Of a stretch of 54,251 nucleotides of DNA, positions 35,002 to 41,965 are shown one piece after another; within the stretch, counting starts at the first letter, position 1; every line of letters starts with the position of its first letter. Made by a program: the position numbers and the translations under genes. The notes under the pieces were generated by a model. The model saw only the letters and a program-made list of their open reading frames with translations. It had not been told where the DNA came from and did not search any database. The stretch is from Gilvibacter sp. (GTDB lineage Bacteria > Bacteroidota > Bacteroidia > Flavobacteriales > Flavobacteriaceae): positions 1-54,251 of the forward strand of contig NZ_JABSPU010000015.1 of the NCBI RefSeq assembly GCF_013214815.1. Direction: 5' to 3'.

Positions 35002-35043
35002 AAAAAATCCCAAGTTCAGCCCGAATATTTTTAGTTCTAATAT

Positions 35044-35077
35044 TTGGTGGAAAATTCAACATTTTATGTATTTTTGC
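35044..35077 (+). promoter_or_regulatory. Promoter of tRNA-Leu
   Basis: TTTG at 35044-35047, a 22-base spacer, and TATTTTTG at 35070-35077 match the full Bacteroidota promoter pattern. Transcription would start about six bases before the tRNA's first base. Confidence 0.72.
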
Positions 35078-35089
35078 CGTCCCGATAAG

Positions 35090-35170
35090 CCTTGGTGGCG
35101 GAATTGGTAGACGCGCTGGATTCAAAATCCAGTTCTTTCGGGAGTGTGGGTTCGATTCCCACCCAAGGTA
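35090..35170 (+). tRNA. tRNA-Leu, anticodon CAA
   Basis: The 81 bases fold as a class II tRNA. The acceptor arm GCCTTGG pairs with CCAAGGT (one G-U at the end), the D loop is AATTGGTAGA, and the anticodon stem CTGGA/TCCAG holds the loop TTCAAAA with anticodon CAA. A long variable arm follows, then the T stem GTGGG/CCCAC with TTCGATT, and discriminator A. The CCA end is not encoded. It reads UUG codons. Confidence 0.96.
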
Positions 35171-35176
35171 CAATAA

Positions 35177-35519
35177 GTCACAAAAAAAGTGATTCACAAG
35201 CGAGCTTCAAAAAAGAAGCTCGCTTCTTTTTTGAAGTAATGCGAAGTGAATCTTTTTGTGATTTTCACGCGGAGCGTGAAGGGAACTTTGGCGTAGCCAA
35301 AGAATCCCACGGTCACAAAAAGGGTGCTTTTTTTATTCAATTTAGGCCTTCCGCTTCGCGGGTGCTTCCTTTAGATGTCTAAAAGACATCTAGTTTTGTG
35401 TACAAAACTTCAGTCAGCAATGTGCTTTTCAAAATGAGCGCAGTGGGAAGTTTGCCTGCGGCAAACAATCCCACCAGCGAGTTTTATCTACAATTGTTCC
35501 TTCCGCTTCGGCGGCTACC
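35177..35519. repeat. Array of intergenic hairpins, with two copies of one hairpin design
   Basis: The whole gap after tRNA-Leu is made of inverted repeats and holds no gene. After the terminator come TTCACGC/GCGTGAA (35264-35280) and a compound hairpin GGGA-a-CTTTGGC-gta-GCCAAAG-aa-TCCC (35281-35308). CCGC-ttc-GCGG follows inside 35348-35370, then TAGATGTC/GACATCTA (35372-35392) and AGTTTTGT/ACAAAACT (35392-35409). A second compound hairpin GTGGGA-a-GTTTGCC-tgc-GGCAAAC-aa-TCCCAC lies at 35443-35474, and CCGC-ttcg-GCGG follows near 35503-35514. The two compound hairpins share flanks and an internal loop but differ in the inner stem, so pairing is kept. TCACAAAAA also recurs. Confidence 0.8.
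35198..35232 (+). terminator. Terminator of tRNA-Leu
   Basis: AAGCGAGCTTC at 35198-35208 pairs perfectly with GAAGCTCGCTT at 35215-35225 around six A residues, and CTTTTTT follows at 35226-35232. The 11-bp stem sits 28 bases after the tRNA. It is itself enclosed by GATTCAC at 35191-35197 and GTGAATC at 35246-35252. Confidence 0.85.
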
Positions 35520-36014
35520 TCACATTCTCAACAAAACAAGATCGTAATCAAATTGCGATAAGCCGTTATCAATTGGTTCGTTTCTGTTCAGAGCCAAGAT
35601 TCGGAAACGAGCACGAATACCTTTTGTGTTTATAAGATGGATGAAGGTTCCTTGTTCATTTTCTATTAGATGAACACTCACATAATCTTCTTCTTTAGGG
35701 ATAAGTCCTGTGGGAGGTTCTGTGCATTCTGGAACAGTGTTAATGATGCACTTGTTGGCTTCATAAAAAGACCAGTAGATCGTCTTGCAATAGGATTGAC
35801 GATATGTTCTGGCGGAGTTCAGTACGATAGTATCTTTGGTAAAGTAATCATCATGAGTATTGTCATATCGCCACTCATTAGTTGCATTTGAGACTGGATT
35901 GCGGGACTTTCTAAGTGTTTCTTCGAGTACTGATTGAACATAGGATTTTCTGAGATCCTGAGCAAATAAGCTTGGAGACAAACAAACAATGTATATAAGG
36001 AAGATAGTTTTCAA
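35520..36014 (-). CDS. Secreted protein of unknown function
   Basis: The 164-residue protein has a signal peptide MKTIFLIYIVCLSPSLFAQ, cleaved about residue 19. The mature part of about 145 residues has three cysteines, including INTVPECTEPPTG, and a C-terminal LALNRNEPIDNGLSQFDYDL. I do not recognise a family. Its stop codon lies directly at the edge of the hairpin array, so its 3' end may have been changed by that DNA. It stands alone between repeat-rich gaps. Confidence 0.6.
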   Translation of the reverse strand: MKTIFLIYIVCLSPSLFAQDLRKSYVQSVLEETLRKSRNPVSNATNEWRYDNTHDDYFTKDTIVLNSARTYRQSYCKTIYWSFYEANKCIINTVPECTEPPTGLIPKEEDYVSVHLIENEQGTFIHLINTKGIRARFRILALNRNEPIDNGLSQFDYDLVLLRM

Positions 36015-36126
36015 ATTTGAATAATCAATTCATGTTTCCCGACCAACCTACAAAATTCCCCTCAAACTTAACTCAAAATCCCACTAGGCTTTTCCCTTAA
36101 AACGTCATCTCGATACACTGCTGAAC

Positions 36127-36167
36127 GATATTTTATATGATAAAATCAAAAGTCTAGTAGACTTTTG
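36127..36167. repeat. Two adjacent perfect hairpins
   Basis: ATTTTAT-atg-ATAAAAT at 36130-36146 is followed directly by CAAAAGTCTA-g-TAGACTTTTG at 36147-36167. They lie in the 519-base gap 36015-36533, between the secreted protein and the DUF3050 gene, in which I see no gene. Confidence 0.7.
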
Positions 36168-36211
36168 AGTGAAGCATCTGCGAAAGCAGCAATCCTAATA
36201 TTTAAATCACT

Positions 36212-36336
36212 CGATGACCGGAACGACCCCCGCGCCAGCGATAGCAGTGAAAACCCCGCAAGAAGCAAAGCGAATGAGGAGTTGTAACGGATAGCGTGGT
36301 CGTGTAGCGGCTGAAGTCTGCTACACGGGGCGCCCA
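36212..36336. repeat. GC-rich intergenic element
   Basis: A sharply GC-rich stretch inside the AT-rich gap carries GCGATAGC and GGATAGCG, CCCCCGCGCC near the left end, GGGGCGCCC at the right end, and the perfect hairpin CGTGTAGC/GCTACACG at 36301-36327 with an 11-base loop. I recall similar GCGATAG...GGATAGC...GCGCCC blocks in other flavobacterial intergenic regions, but this is memory and was not checked. It has no open frame of note. Confidence 0.55.
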
Positions 36337-36514
36337 AAGAAATCCAATCCAGATATTTATCATTTGAAAAGTTAGCGGAGCAAACCTTCTTCTTTCATGA
36401 TGTATTAGAAATGATCTCAAACCTCAGGGGTCGACAGTTAAACAGAATCAGAATTTCTTATAAGGCTATTTAAAAGGAATTGTATTTCATCAGATTTCAT
36501 AAAAGCTGCGTCCT

Positions 36515-36522
36515 TATTTTTG
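36515..36522 (+). promoter_or_regulatory. Promoter -7 box of the DUF3050 gene
   Basis: TATTTTTG matches TAnnTTTG and lies 11 bases before the ATG at 36534. It falls inside the longer open frame from 36480, which argues for the later start. A good -33 element is not seen. Confidence 0.45.
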
Positions 36523-36533
36523 CAAAAAATTGT

Positions 36534-37325
36534 ATGATGTTTAACGTAGAACATATTCTTAAGACGATTCAACCGTTGCGCGAAAAACTGCAAAGTCATC
36601 CGCTTTATGCAGAACTTGGTGACCTTGAAGATATAAAAATCTTCATGGGTATTCATGTTTTTGCGGTTTGGGATTTCATGTCTCTTTTGAAGAGTTTGCA
36701 GCAACATTTGACTAATGTTCAAACCCCTTGGACACCGCCAAAGCATCCAGAACTTGCAAGATTTATTAATGAAATTGTTTTTGGAGAAGAAAGTGATGTC
36801 AATGAATTGGGTATTGCTCAAAGCCATTTTGAAATGTATCGGGAATCCATGCAGCAAGTGGGTGCTCCTACGATAGAAATTGACTCATTTTTGCAGAAGA
36901 TAGGTCATGGTGTACCTGTGAATGTGGCTTTAGATTCTGTAACTGTAGATCAGGGCATCAAGGAGTTCGTGAACTACACATTTGAAATTATTCAAACACA
37001 AGAGGCGCATAAGATTGCTGCGGCCTTTACTTTTGGCAGGGAGGACTTGATTCCAGAGATGTTTATTGGTATTTTAAATGAAATTGACAGTAAAAATGAG
37101 CAATACACCAAGCTGCGTTATTATTTAGAGCGACATATTGAGCTAGATGGAGATGAGCACGGACCACTTTCCTTGCAGATGGTTTCTCATCTTTGCGGAA
37201 CTGATTCTCAAAAATGGCAAGAAGCACTGAATGTAGCCGAGGAAGCGTTGACTAAACGTATTTTACTCTGGGATACGATACACCAAGCTATTAGGGTTAA
37301 TAAAGCGGAGTTGCTCTCACAGGTA
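36534..37325 (+). CDS. DUF3050 family protein
   Basis: The protein of about 264 residues begins MMFNVEHILKTIQPLREKL (the ATG at 36537 is equally possible). It is helical and has family-like segments: IHVFAVWDFMSLLKSLQ, AHKIAAAFTFGREDLIPEMF and RHIELDGDEHGPLSLQM. Histidines and acidic residues in the last two segments, with an HxxxDxxxH-like pattern, suggest a heme-oxygenase-like or diiron fold. DUF3050 has no established function. It stands alone downstream of the GC-rich element. Confidence 0.82.
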
Positions 37326-37443
37326 TAGTCGCCTTATACTAAAAACAAATCAACCGATATTGATAAAAACCCAAAAGCCCCGGCAGGACCGAGGCTCTAA
37401 GAGCAGGTTGTGTTCATGAGAAAACACACCGGCTTCACCACAA

Positions 37444-37998
37444 TTAGTTAAACACTATGGTATGGGTAAATGTTTTGCTGTGTAATAATCCGTAAAAAGA
37501 AAAGTAGTCAAGGCTGTAGATCAAGACCATGCTGCCTATGGTATTGATTGGGATCGGAGTGGCTTCAGCAGGGTAGGTAAAACGATATCTGAAGTCCTCT
37601 CTTATTACTCCGTCTCCGGCATCTATAGTGCCATTGGAACTGACACTGGCAAAGAATGGAGGTATCTCTGTACCATCATCTAAGATAATGGTTACCGATT
37701 GCAGGCCTGCTTCAATATCCACTGAGGTATCCGTTGGAGCGGCAATCCCAGTTTCAAAGCTTTTAAGTTCTGCCGAACCAAGACTCGAAGCGTCAACCAC
37801 ATTGTTGCCGGAGCTAACTCCATCTGTAAATGATACATTCTCTACGCTATTACTATTGACTGTGAATAGTTGAACAAAAGACTCTTCATTAAAGACAGTA
37901 CTGGATTCATCCTCGACGTAATCATCTGGTGGTGGACAGGCGTACAGAAATAGGCAAAGACTTAGAAGGGGTAGTAGGGAAAGACGTTTTAGTGTCAT
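37444..37998 (-). CDS. Lipoprotein of unknown function
   Basis: The 184-residue protein starts MTLKRLSLLPLLSLCLFLYACPPPDD, with lipobox LYAC and an acidic sequence after the cysteine. The mature part is rich in S, T, V and D, such as SFTDGVSSGNNVVDASSLG and IEAGLQSVTIILDDGTEIP, and is predicted to be beta-sheet. I do not recognise a family. The ATG at 37998 is chosen because the frame to 38226 runs through the AraC gene without sensible sequence. It is divergent from the AraC-type regulator. Confidence 0.68.
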   Translation of the reverse strand: MTLKRLSLLPLLSLCLFLYACPPPDDYVEDESSTVFNEESFVQLFTVNSNSVENVSFTDGVSSGNNVVDASSLGSAELKSFETGIAAPTDTSVDIEAGLQSVTIILDDGTEIPPFFASVSSNGTIDAGDGVIREDFRYRFTYPAEATPIPINTIGSMVLIYSLDYFSFYGLLHSKTFTHTIVFN

Positions 37999-38115
37999 GA
38001 TTTTACTTTTTTTGAATACCTCAAAACTAGCGGTGTCACGGTAGCTAAAACATACCCGATACGGGGTAAATTCATTGAGCTTCAAAGGATCACTCAATTT
38101 TTTTAACTTGTAACT

Positions 38116-38502
38116 ATGTCCATCTATCAACAGCATCTGGAAAACTACAAGGCCAAGAAATTTGCCAACCAAGGCCAGCTGGATACAATTATGGCAGTAA
38201 AATATCATATTGATGATCACTTTCAAGAAGAGCTGAATTTAGATGTGCTTTCTACAGAAGGATTTGTCTCTAAGTTTCACATGTTGCGCCTTTTCAAAAA
38301 ATATCACGGACAAACTCCGAGTCAATATTTGACCGGCAAGCGTTTAGAGAAAGCCAAAGAATTGCTCAAGACAGGAGCTTCAGTAACAGAGACCTGTTAT
38401 GCAGTAGGCTTTAAATCTTTGGGTTCATTTAGCGCCTTGTTCAAACGCAGAAATAATATCTCGCCCAAAGAATTTCAAAAAAGAGCAACTTTAAAGAAGT
38501 AA
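38116..38502 (+). CDS. Short AraC-family regulator
   Basis: The 128-residue protein is little more than an AraC DNA-binding domain with two HTH motifs. The first is ELNLDVLSTEGFVSKFHMLR, and the second is SVTETCYAVGFKSLGSFSAL, followed by FKRRNNISPKEFQ. It lacks an N-terminal sensing domain. It probably controls the VOC gene 47 bases downstream or the divergent lipoprotein gene. The start MSIYQQHLENYKAKKF is the only sensible one. Confidence 0.86.
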   Translation: MSIYQQHLENYKAKKFANQGQLDTIMAVKYHIDDHFQEELNLDVLSTEGFVSKFHMLRLFKKYHGQTPSQYLTGKRLEKAKELLKTGASVTETCYAVGFKSLGSFSALFKRRNNISPKEFQKRATLKK

Positions 38503-38549
38503 TCTAAGTTGCGATTTGGCAACTTGCAGGGCATCAAACACAACTAAAC

Positions 38550-38945
38550 ATGAAAGTAACCGTAATCAGTATTCCTGTAAGAGATCAGCAGCACGCCTTG
38601 GATTTTTACACCAAAAAACTCGGCTTCATAAAAAAACTAGACATTCCAATAAATGAGACGGACCGTTGGTTGACTTTGGTCTCACCAGAAGATCAAGACG
38701 GTGTTCAATTGGTTTTAGAGCCTGCTCCTTTGCATTTTGAACCGAGTCGCGTATATCAAGATGCGCTCAAGGAAGCTGGATTTCCTTATACACAATTTGA
38801 TGTTGAGAATGTTCAAGAAGAATACGACCGCTTATTAGGCCTGGATGTGGAATTTAGCGTTGCACCAACCGACATGGGAACGGTGAAGATCGCGGTCTTT
38901 GACGATACCTGTGGAAACAATATTCAGTTGGTGGAATACCTATAA
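38550..38945 (+). CDS. VOC (glyoxalase-like) family protein
   Basis: The 131-residue protein starts MKVTVISIPVRDQQHALDFY and has paired beta-alpha-beta modules, with FYTKKLGFIKKLDIP in the first half and YTQFDVENVQEEYDRLLGL in the second. The end GNNIQLVEYL carries the normal metal-ligand glutamate. It resembles the small VOC proteins annotated as extradiol dioxygenase or glyoxalase; the substrate is unknown. It follows the AraC regulator on the same strand, an arrangement common for such pairs, and its stop abuts the convergent Nudix-like gene. Confidence 0.85.
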   Translation: MKVTVISIPVRDQQHALDFYTKKLGFIKKLDIPINETDRWLTLVSPEDQDGVQLVLEPAPLHFEPSRVYQDALKEAGFPYTQFDVENVQEEYDRLLGLDVEFSVAPTDMGTVKIAVFDDTCGNNIQLVEYL

Positions 38946-39722
38946 TCAACTAAATCCAATACCTTTTTCGAGCAATTCATTGTAGGCCTCGTCATTTATA
39001 CTGTATAAATAGGGTGCTTTATTTTGCGCGCCGGTCATTAATTTTTCTTGTCGATTCAAAAAGCCTAAACGGATCATTTTACGCTGGAAGTTTCCACGAT
39101 CTAGTTTCTGATCGAGGATGGCTTCATACAAGCTTTGAAGGTCAGACATGGTAAAACGTTCCGGAAGCAAGGATTTTCCAATAGGGAGCAGGCGAATTTT
39201 CATTCGGAGTTGTTCATGCGCTTGGTGAATCATCTCACTATGGTCTATAATTAACTCAGGCAACTCGTCCAAGGGAATCCAATCGCAAGCATCACTCAAT
39301 ACGTCGATTTGAGGATGCACCTTCTCAGCATCAACCAAAGCCATGTAAGAGGTAGAGATAAAACGTTGACTAAACCAAGCCTCTAATTCTTCTTTTTGCT
39401 CTTCCATCCAAGTGGACTTAATGGTATCCATCACTAGACGGCTGCGCGGATTGATGTCAAAGTGCCTATTTAGAGAGCTGAATACGTGAGATTGCTGTAA
39501 GAAAACTTCTTTAAGGCCAGTTCGCTGCAATAAAACTTGATTGGCTACAGCATCCATATCTTGATCTTTTGGGATGAATCCTCCCGGTAAAGCCCAAACG
39601 TGTGAGTCAATAAAACGCACTAAAAGTACGTGTAGCTTCTTGTCTTTATACCCAAATACCACACAATCAATAGATAGGCCTGGAATACAGTTTTCGAGTA
39701 AGTCTTTATAGTCAAATTTCAT
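38946..39722 (-). CDS. NrtR-like regulator: degenerate Nudix domain with winged helix
   Basis: The 258-residue protein has an N-terminal Nudix fold (SIDCVVFGYKDKKLHVLLVR, then WALPGGFI) and a C-terminal winged helix from about residue 180 (LPERFTMSDLQSLYEAILDQ). At the Nudix box (residues 47-70) the REUxEExGU part reads NQVLLQRTGL, so the catalytic acidic residues are absent. This is the pattern of NrtR/AraR-type regulators, in which the Nudix domain senses ligands such as ADP-ribose or pentoses. The ATG at 39722 is chosen over 39731 by similarity. Its target is unknown; the long gap upstream may hold it. Confidence 0.82.
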   Translation of the reverse strand: MKFDYKDLLENCIPGLSIDCVVFGYKDKKLHVLLVRFIDSHVWALPGGFIPKDQDMDAVANQVLLQRTGLKEVFLQQSHVFSSLNRHFDINPRSRLVMDTIKSTWMEEQKEELEAWFSQRFISTSYMALVDAEKVHPQIDVLSDACDWIPLDELPELIIDHSEMIHQAHEQLRMKIRLLPIGKSLLPERFTMSDLQSLYEAILDQKLDRGNFQRKMIRLGFLNRQEKLMTGAQNKAPYLYSINDEAYNELLEKGIGFS

Positions 39723-39736
39723 ACTATTCAAACAGA

Positions 39737-39769
39737 TTTGTGAAAGTAATTAAAATAATTGTACATTTA
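39737..39769 (+). promoter_or_regulatory. Candidate plus-strand promoter for an RNA gene
   Basis: TTTG at 39737-39740, a 21-base spacer, then TACATTTA at 39762-39769 (seven of eight matches to TAnnTTTG). No protein gene follows for over 500 bases on this strand, but structured sequence and a terminator do. Confidence 0.5.
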
Positions 39770-39775
39770 TTGTGT

Positions 39776-40085
39776 CAATGTGACTCATTACATAATCAAT
39801 CCAAAAGGAAAGATTCATTTTACCCACTTTGATTGTCCTTCTTCCCTGGGACAGGATTGTGGAGCCTCTGGTGACTAATCACTAGTTAACCACCAACTTG
39901 GCTATCTGTTTGAAAGAAGTAAAATACGGTTTGAGTAGCGCAAGTTCCATCCTGATTGGATGCTCGGCTGTTAACTTTGAAACACGATGCTAAATACGTT
40001 CATATAAAGCCTGTAGGCAAAATGAAAATGATTTCCGAATGTCAAATTGAGGACCGCTGTATAACCAACAGCGGTTTCTCTTTTG
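39776..40085 (+). ncRNA. Candidate structured small RNA (about 310 bases)
   Basis: The gap 39723-40278 holds no protein gene. Between the promoter at 39737-39769 and the terminator at 40053-40082 I can draw several stems. At 39863-39903 there is a nested one, AGCC-GGTG-ACTA around atcac, closed by TAGT-CACC-GGCT. CATCC-tgatt-GGATG lies at 39948-39962 and GCC-tgta-GGC at 40009-40018. No reading frame over 60 codons crosses it. It lacks the conserved blocks of RNase P RNA and of tmRNA. It is unidentified; 5' and 3' ends are estimates. Confidence 0.42.
40053..40085 (+). terminator. Terminator of the candidate RNA
   Basis: ACCGCTGT at 40053-40060 pairs perfectly with ACAGCGGT at 40068-40075 around seven bases and is followed by TTCTCTTTT. 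It faces plus-strand transcription, although no plus-strand protein gene lies upstream in the gap. Confidence 0.7.
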
Positions 40086-40115
40086 GTATTAGTGACACAA
40101 ACCCTAATTAAAGGT

Positions 40116-40213
40116 CTGGAATATCCTAGAAATTCGAACGTTTATGCTATTTAGTATAAGGTCTAGTAGATAATTGCAAAAACATCTCCCCCTGGGATAT
40201 TCCAGTTTTTTTT
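40116..40213 (+). ncRNA. Second candidate RNA, closed by a long terminal stem
   Basis: CTGGAATATCCTAG at 40116-40129 pairs with CTGGGATATTCCAG at 40192-40205 (13 of 14 pairs), enclosing 62 bases, and eight T residues follow at 40206-40213. The closed form with a U-run looks like a short stable RNA. Inner pairing such as AGAT/ATCT near 40168-40187 is weaker. A clear promoter is not visible, so it could also be the 5' leader of the methyltransferase gene that begins 65 bases later. Confidence 0.45.
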
Positions 40214-40215
40214 CC

Positions 40216-40248
40216 TTGTTCGGGTTTGACTCACTATTGCTATCTTTA
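40216..40248 (+). promoter_or_regulatory. Promoter of the methyltransferase gene
   Basis: TTG at 40216-40218, a 22-base spacer, then TATCTTTA at 40241-40248 (seven of eight). It lies 30 bases before the ATG and directly after the U-run of the second candidate RNA. Confidence 0.45.
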
Positions 40249-40278
40249 GCTACACAAATATTCTGTGACCAACTCTAA

Positions 40279-41127
40279 ATGAACAAAAAGAACTTCCGCA
40301 AGCTTTGGTATTCCTTATCTGCAAAGCAGCGATTTTGGGTGAGATACCTCTATTATTTACCCGCAGATCTAAAAGATAGACTCAAAGGAAACCGCAATAA
40401 GTATGTGCCTCCTAGAGGTGCTATCTACACAGGTTCTGCCGCTGGGGCGGAGAAGTTTTTAGCCAGTAGCAGGCATCAATTGGACTTACTTAAATCTGAG
40501 GTTGACCTGCAGCCCACAGACCGAGTGTTAGATATAGGAAGTGGCATTGGACGCACAGCTATTTCCTTGGTGGAGTATTTGACTCCTGAGGCACGTTATG
40601 AAGGCTTTGATGTGGTGAAAAGCGGCGTAGATTGGTGTAATAAAAAGATCGGCCGGGATTTTCCCAACTTCAATTTTACCTATGTGCCTCTATTCAACGA
40701 TCTCTATAACAATTCCAAAAGGAAGGCTACCGATTTTGAGTTTCCTTATGAGCGAGCTCAGTTTGACAAAGTTTATTCGTTTTCTGTTTTTACACATATG
40801 ATGGTGGATGAGATTCAGCATTATTTAATGGAGATAAACAGGGTGTTATCTGATCAAGGCCAAGCTATGTCTACCTTCTTTTTGTATGATGATCAGAATG
40901 AATCTCAGATTGCTACCGATGAAGGATTTGGATTTCCAGTTGCCGGAGATGGCTTCCGATTGATGAACAGTAAAGTGACCAGTGGTAATATTGCTATCCA
41001 TAAATCGCTTTTGGAACAAATGATGGCCAAAGCCGGTCTCCAAATCACCCAGATTGCCGATGGCTTTTGGAAGGGAACCCAGGATGCCAAAGAGTATCAA
41101 GATATCGTGGTCTTTAAAAAGAAGTAA
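40279..41127 (+). CDS. Class I SAM-dependent methyltransferase
   Basis: The 282-residue protein has a basic N-terminus of about 70 residues, then SAM motif I VLDIGSGIGRTAI, an acidic end of strand 2 (YEGFDVV), and motif IV-like YSFSVFTHMMVDEIQHYL. It belongs to the broad Methyltransf_11/25 group. KLWYSLSAKQRFWVRYLYYLPADLK at the start recalls enzymes near sugar or lipid pathways, but the substrate is unknown. It is followed after three bases by the DinB-like gene. Confidence 0.86.
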   Translation: MNKKNFRKLWYSLSAKQRFWVRYLYYLPADLKDRLKGNRNKYVPPRGAIYTGSAAGAEKFLASSRHQLDLLKSEVDLQPTDRVLDIGSGIGRTAISLVEYLTPEARYEGFDVVKSGVDWCNKKIGRDFPNFNFTYVPLFNDLYNNSKRKATDFEFPYERAQFDKVYSFSVFTHMMVDEIQHYLMEINRVLSDQGQAMSTFFLYDDQNESQIATDEGFGFPVAGDGFRLMNSKVTSGNIAIHKSLLEQMMAKAGLQITQIADGFWKGTQDAKEYQDIVVFKKK

Positions 41128-41130
41128 ACC

Positions 41131-41628
41131 TTGTCTCAAGAAAACAACAGACTCGTTCAGCATTTTATTTCTCAGTTACAGGCGATCCAAAACGGTAAAC
41201 CGTGGATTGGCAATAGCTACGCTAAAGTTTTGGACGGGCTGAGTGAAGATCAAATGTTTGTGCGTCCTGCCAAACTAAAAAGTGTAGCGGCGATAATCTC
41301 ACATTTAACCTTGTGGCGGGAAGAAGCCATTCTCAAAATACAATCAGGTACAGGGAGTAAGACCGATGCCTGTCCTGAAAACTGGTTGCCTGACAATGAT
41401 TTGGAGGCTCAAGGGTGGCAGGCCATTAAGCTGCGATATGATCGTGGTCAAGCACAACTGATCGCGCTCTTGAATGACAAAGACGATTCCTTTTTACAAC
41501 AAGAATATTACGATACCGACTTTAAGGGCAACTATTCCTATCAATGGATGTTGGATGGGATCCTCCAGCATGACATCTATCATTTAGGGCAATTGGGAGT
41601 TATTGTAAAGCATTTAAAAATGCTTTAA
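41131..41628 (+). CDS. DinB-family putative metalloenzyme (TTG start)
   Basis: The 165-residue four-helix protein has the DinB metal triad: H58 in AAIISHLTLWREE, and H147 and H151 in GILQHDIYHLGQLG. The only sensible start is TTG at 41131, three bases after the methyltransferase stop; the first in-frame ATG would cut off the first helix. DinB-like proteins include thiol-dependent S-transferases and hydrolases with bacillithiol or similar cofactors. The function of this one is unknown. It is co-transcribed with the methyltransferase. Confidence 0.82.
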   Translation: MSQENNRLVQHFISQLQAIQNGKPWIGNSYAKVLDGLSEDQMFVRPAKLKSVAAIISHLTLWREEAILKIQSGTGSKTDACPENWLPDNDLEAQGWQAIKLRYDRGQAQLIALLNDKDDSFLQQEYYDTDFKGNYSYQWMLDGILQHDIYHLGQLGVIVKHLKML

Positions 41629-41698
41629 TGCACTTCTCCATCGATAGAATAGATCGATTATCCTTAAGTTTACCATACATCAGCAATTCACTGAACCT

Positions 41699-41965
41699 AT
41701 GAAATTCAAACAAGTTTTTAACGTAATTGCCTTAGGAGCTGTTTTGGTTTTTGCCTCTTGCAGTTCTGATCCTTGTGATGAGGGCTATACCGCAGTAGAA
41801 GATGGCGGAACTACCGCCTGTTTACCAGATTATGTGGTGGGCTTAGAAATTAAGTTCACCTCAAAAACGCGTTTTTTTCATGATGAGCTCGGGGTGATCA
41901 CTTATGACAATGGCACGTGGACCAATCAGCTTGGAGAAGACATCACCAATAGACTAGAGCAATAA
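41699..41965 (+). CDS. Small lipoprotein
   Basis: The 88-residue protein starts MKFKQVFNVIALGAVLVFASC, with lipobox FASC, followed by CSSDPCDEGYTAV and TTACLPDYVVGLE. Three further cysteines in the first 30 mature residues suggest a disulfide. The rest is about 40 polar residues. I do not recognise a family. The stop TAA shares its last base with the ATG of the WG-repeat gene, so the two lipoproteins are made together. Confidence 0.68.
   Translation: MKFKQVFNVIALGAVLVFASCSSDPCDEGYTAVEDGGTTACLPDYVVGLEIKFTSKTRFFHDELGVITYDNGTWTNQLGEDITNRLEQ

Noticed and set aside
35171-35519. CRISPR array
   Set aside because: The repeats are inverted and irregularly spaced, with no unique spacers and no cas genes nearby.
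36212-36336. GC-rich block as a tRNA or insertion-sequence end
   Set aside because: It has no cloverleaf arms, no TTCGA T loop, no transposase frame and no target-site duplication that I could find.
37329-37443. Short hairpins, AGCC..GGCT and TGTGTT..AACACA, as terminator or attenuator between DUF3050 and the lipoprotein gene
   Set aside because: The stems are imperfect and lack a U-run on either strand, so the role cannot be supported.
39776-40085. RNase P RNA or tmRNA
   Set aside because: The conserved GAGGAAAGTCC-like block of RNase P and the tRNA-like ends of tmRNA are absent.
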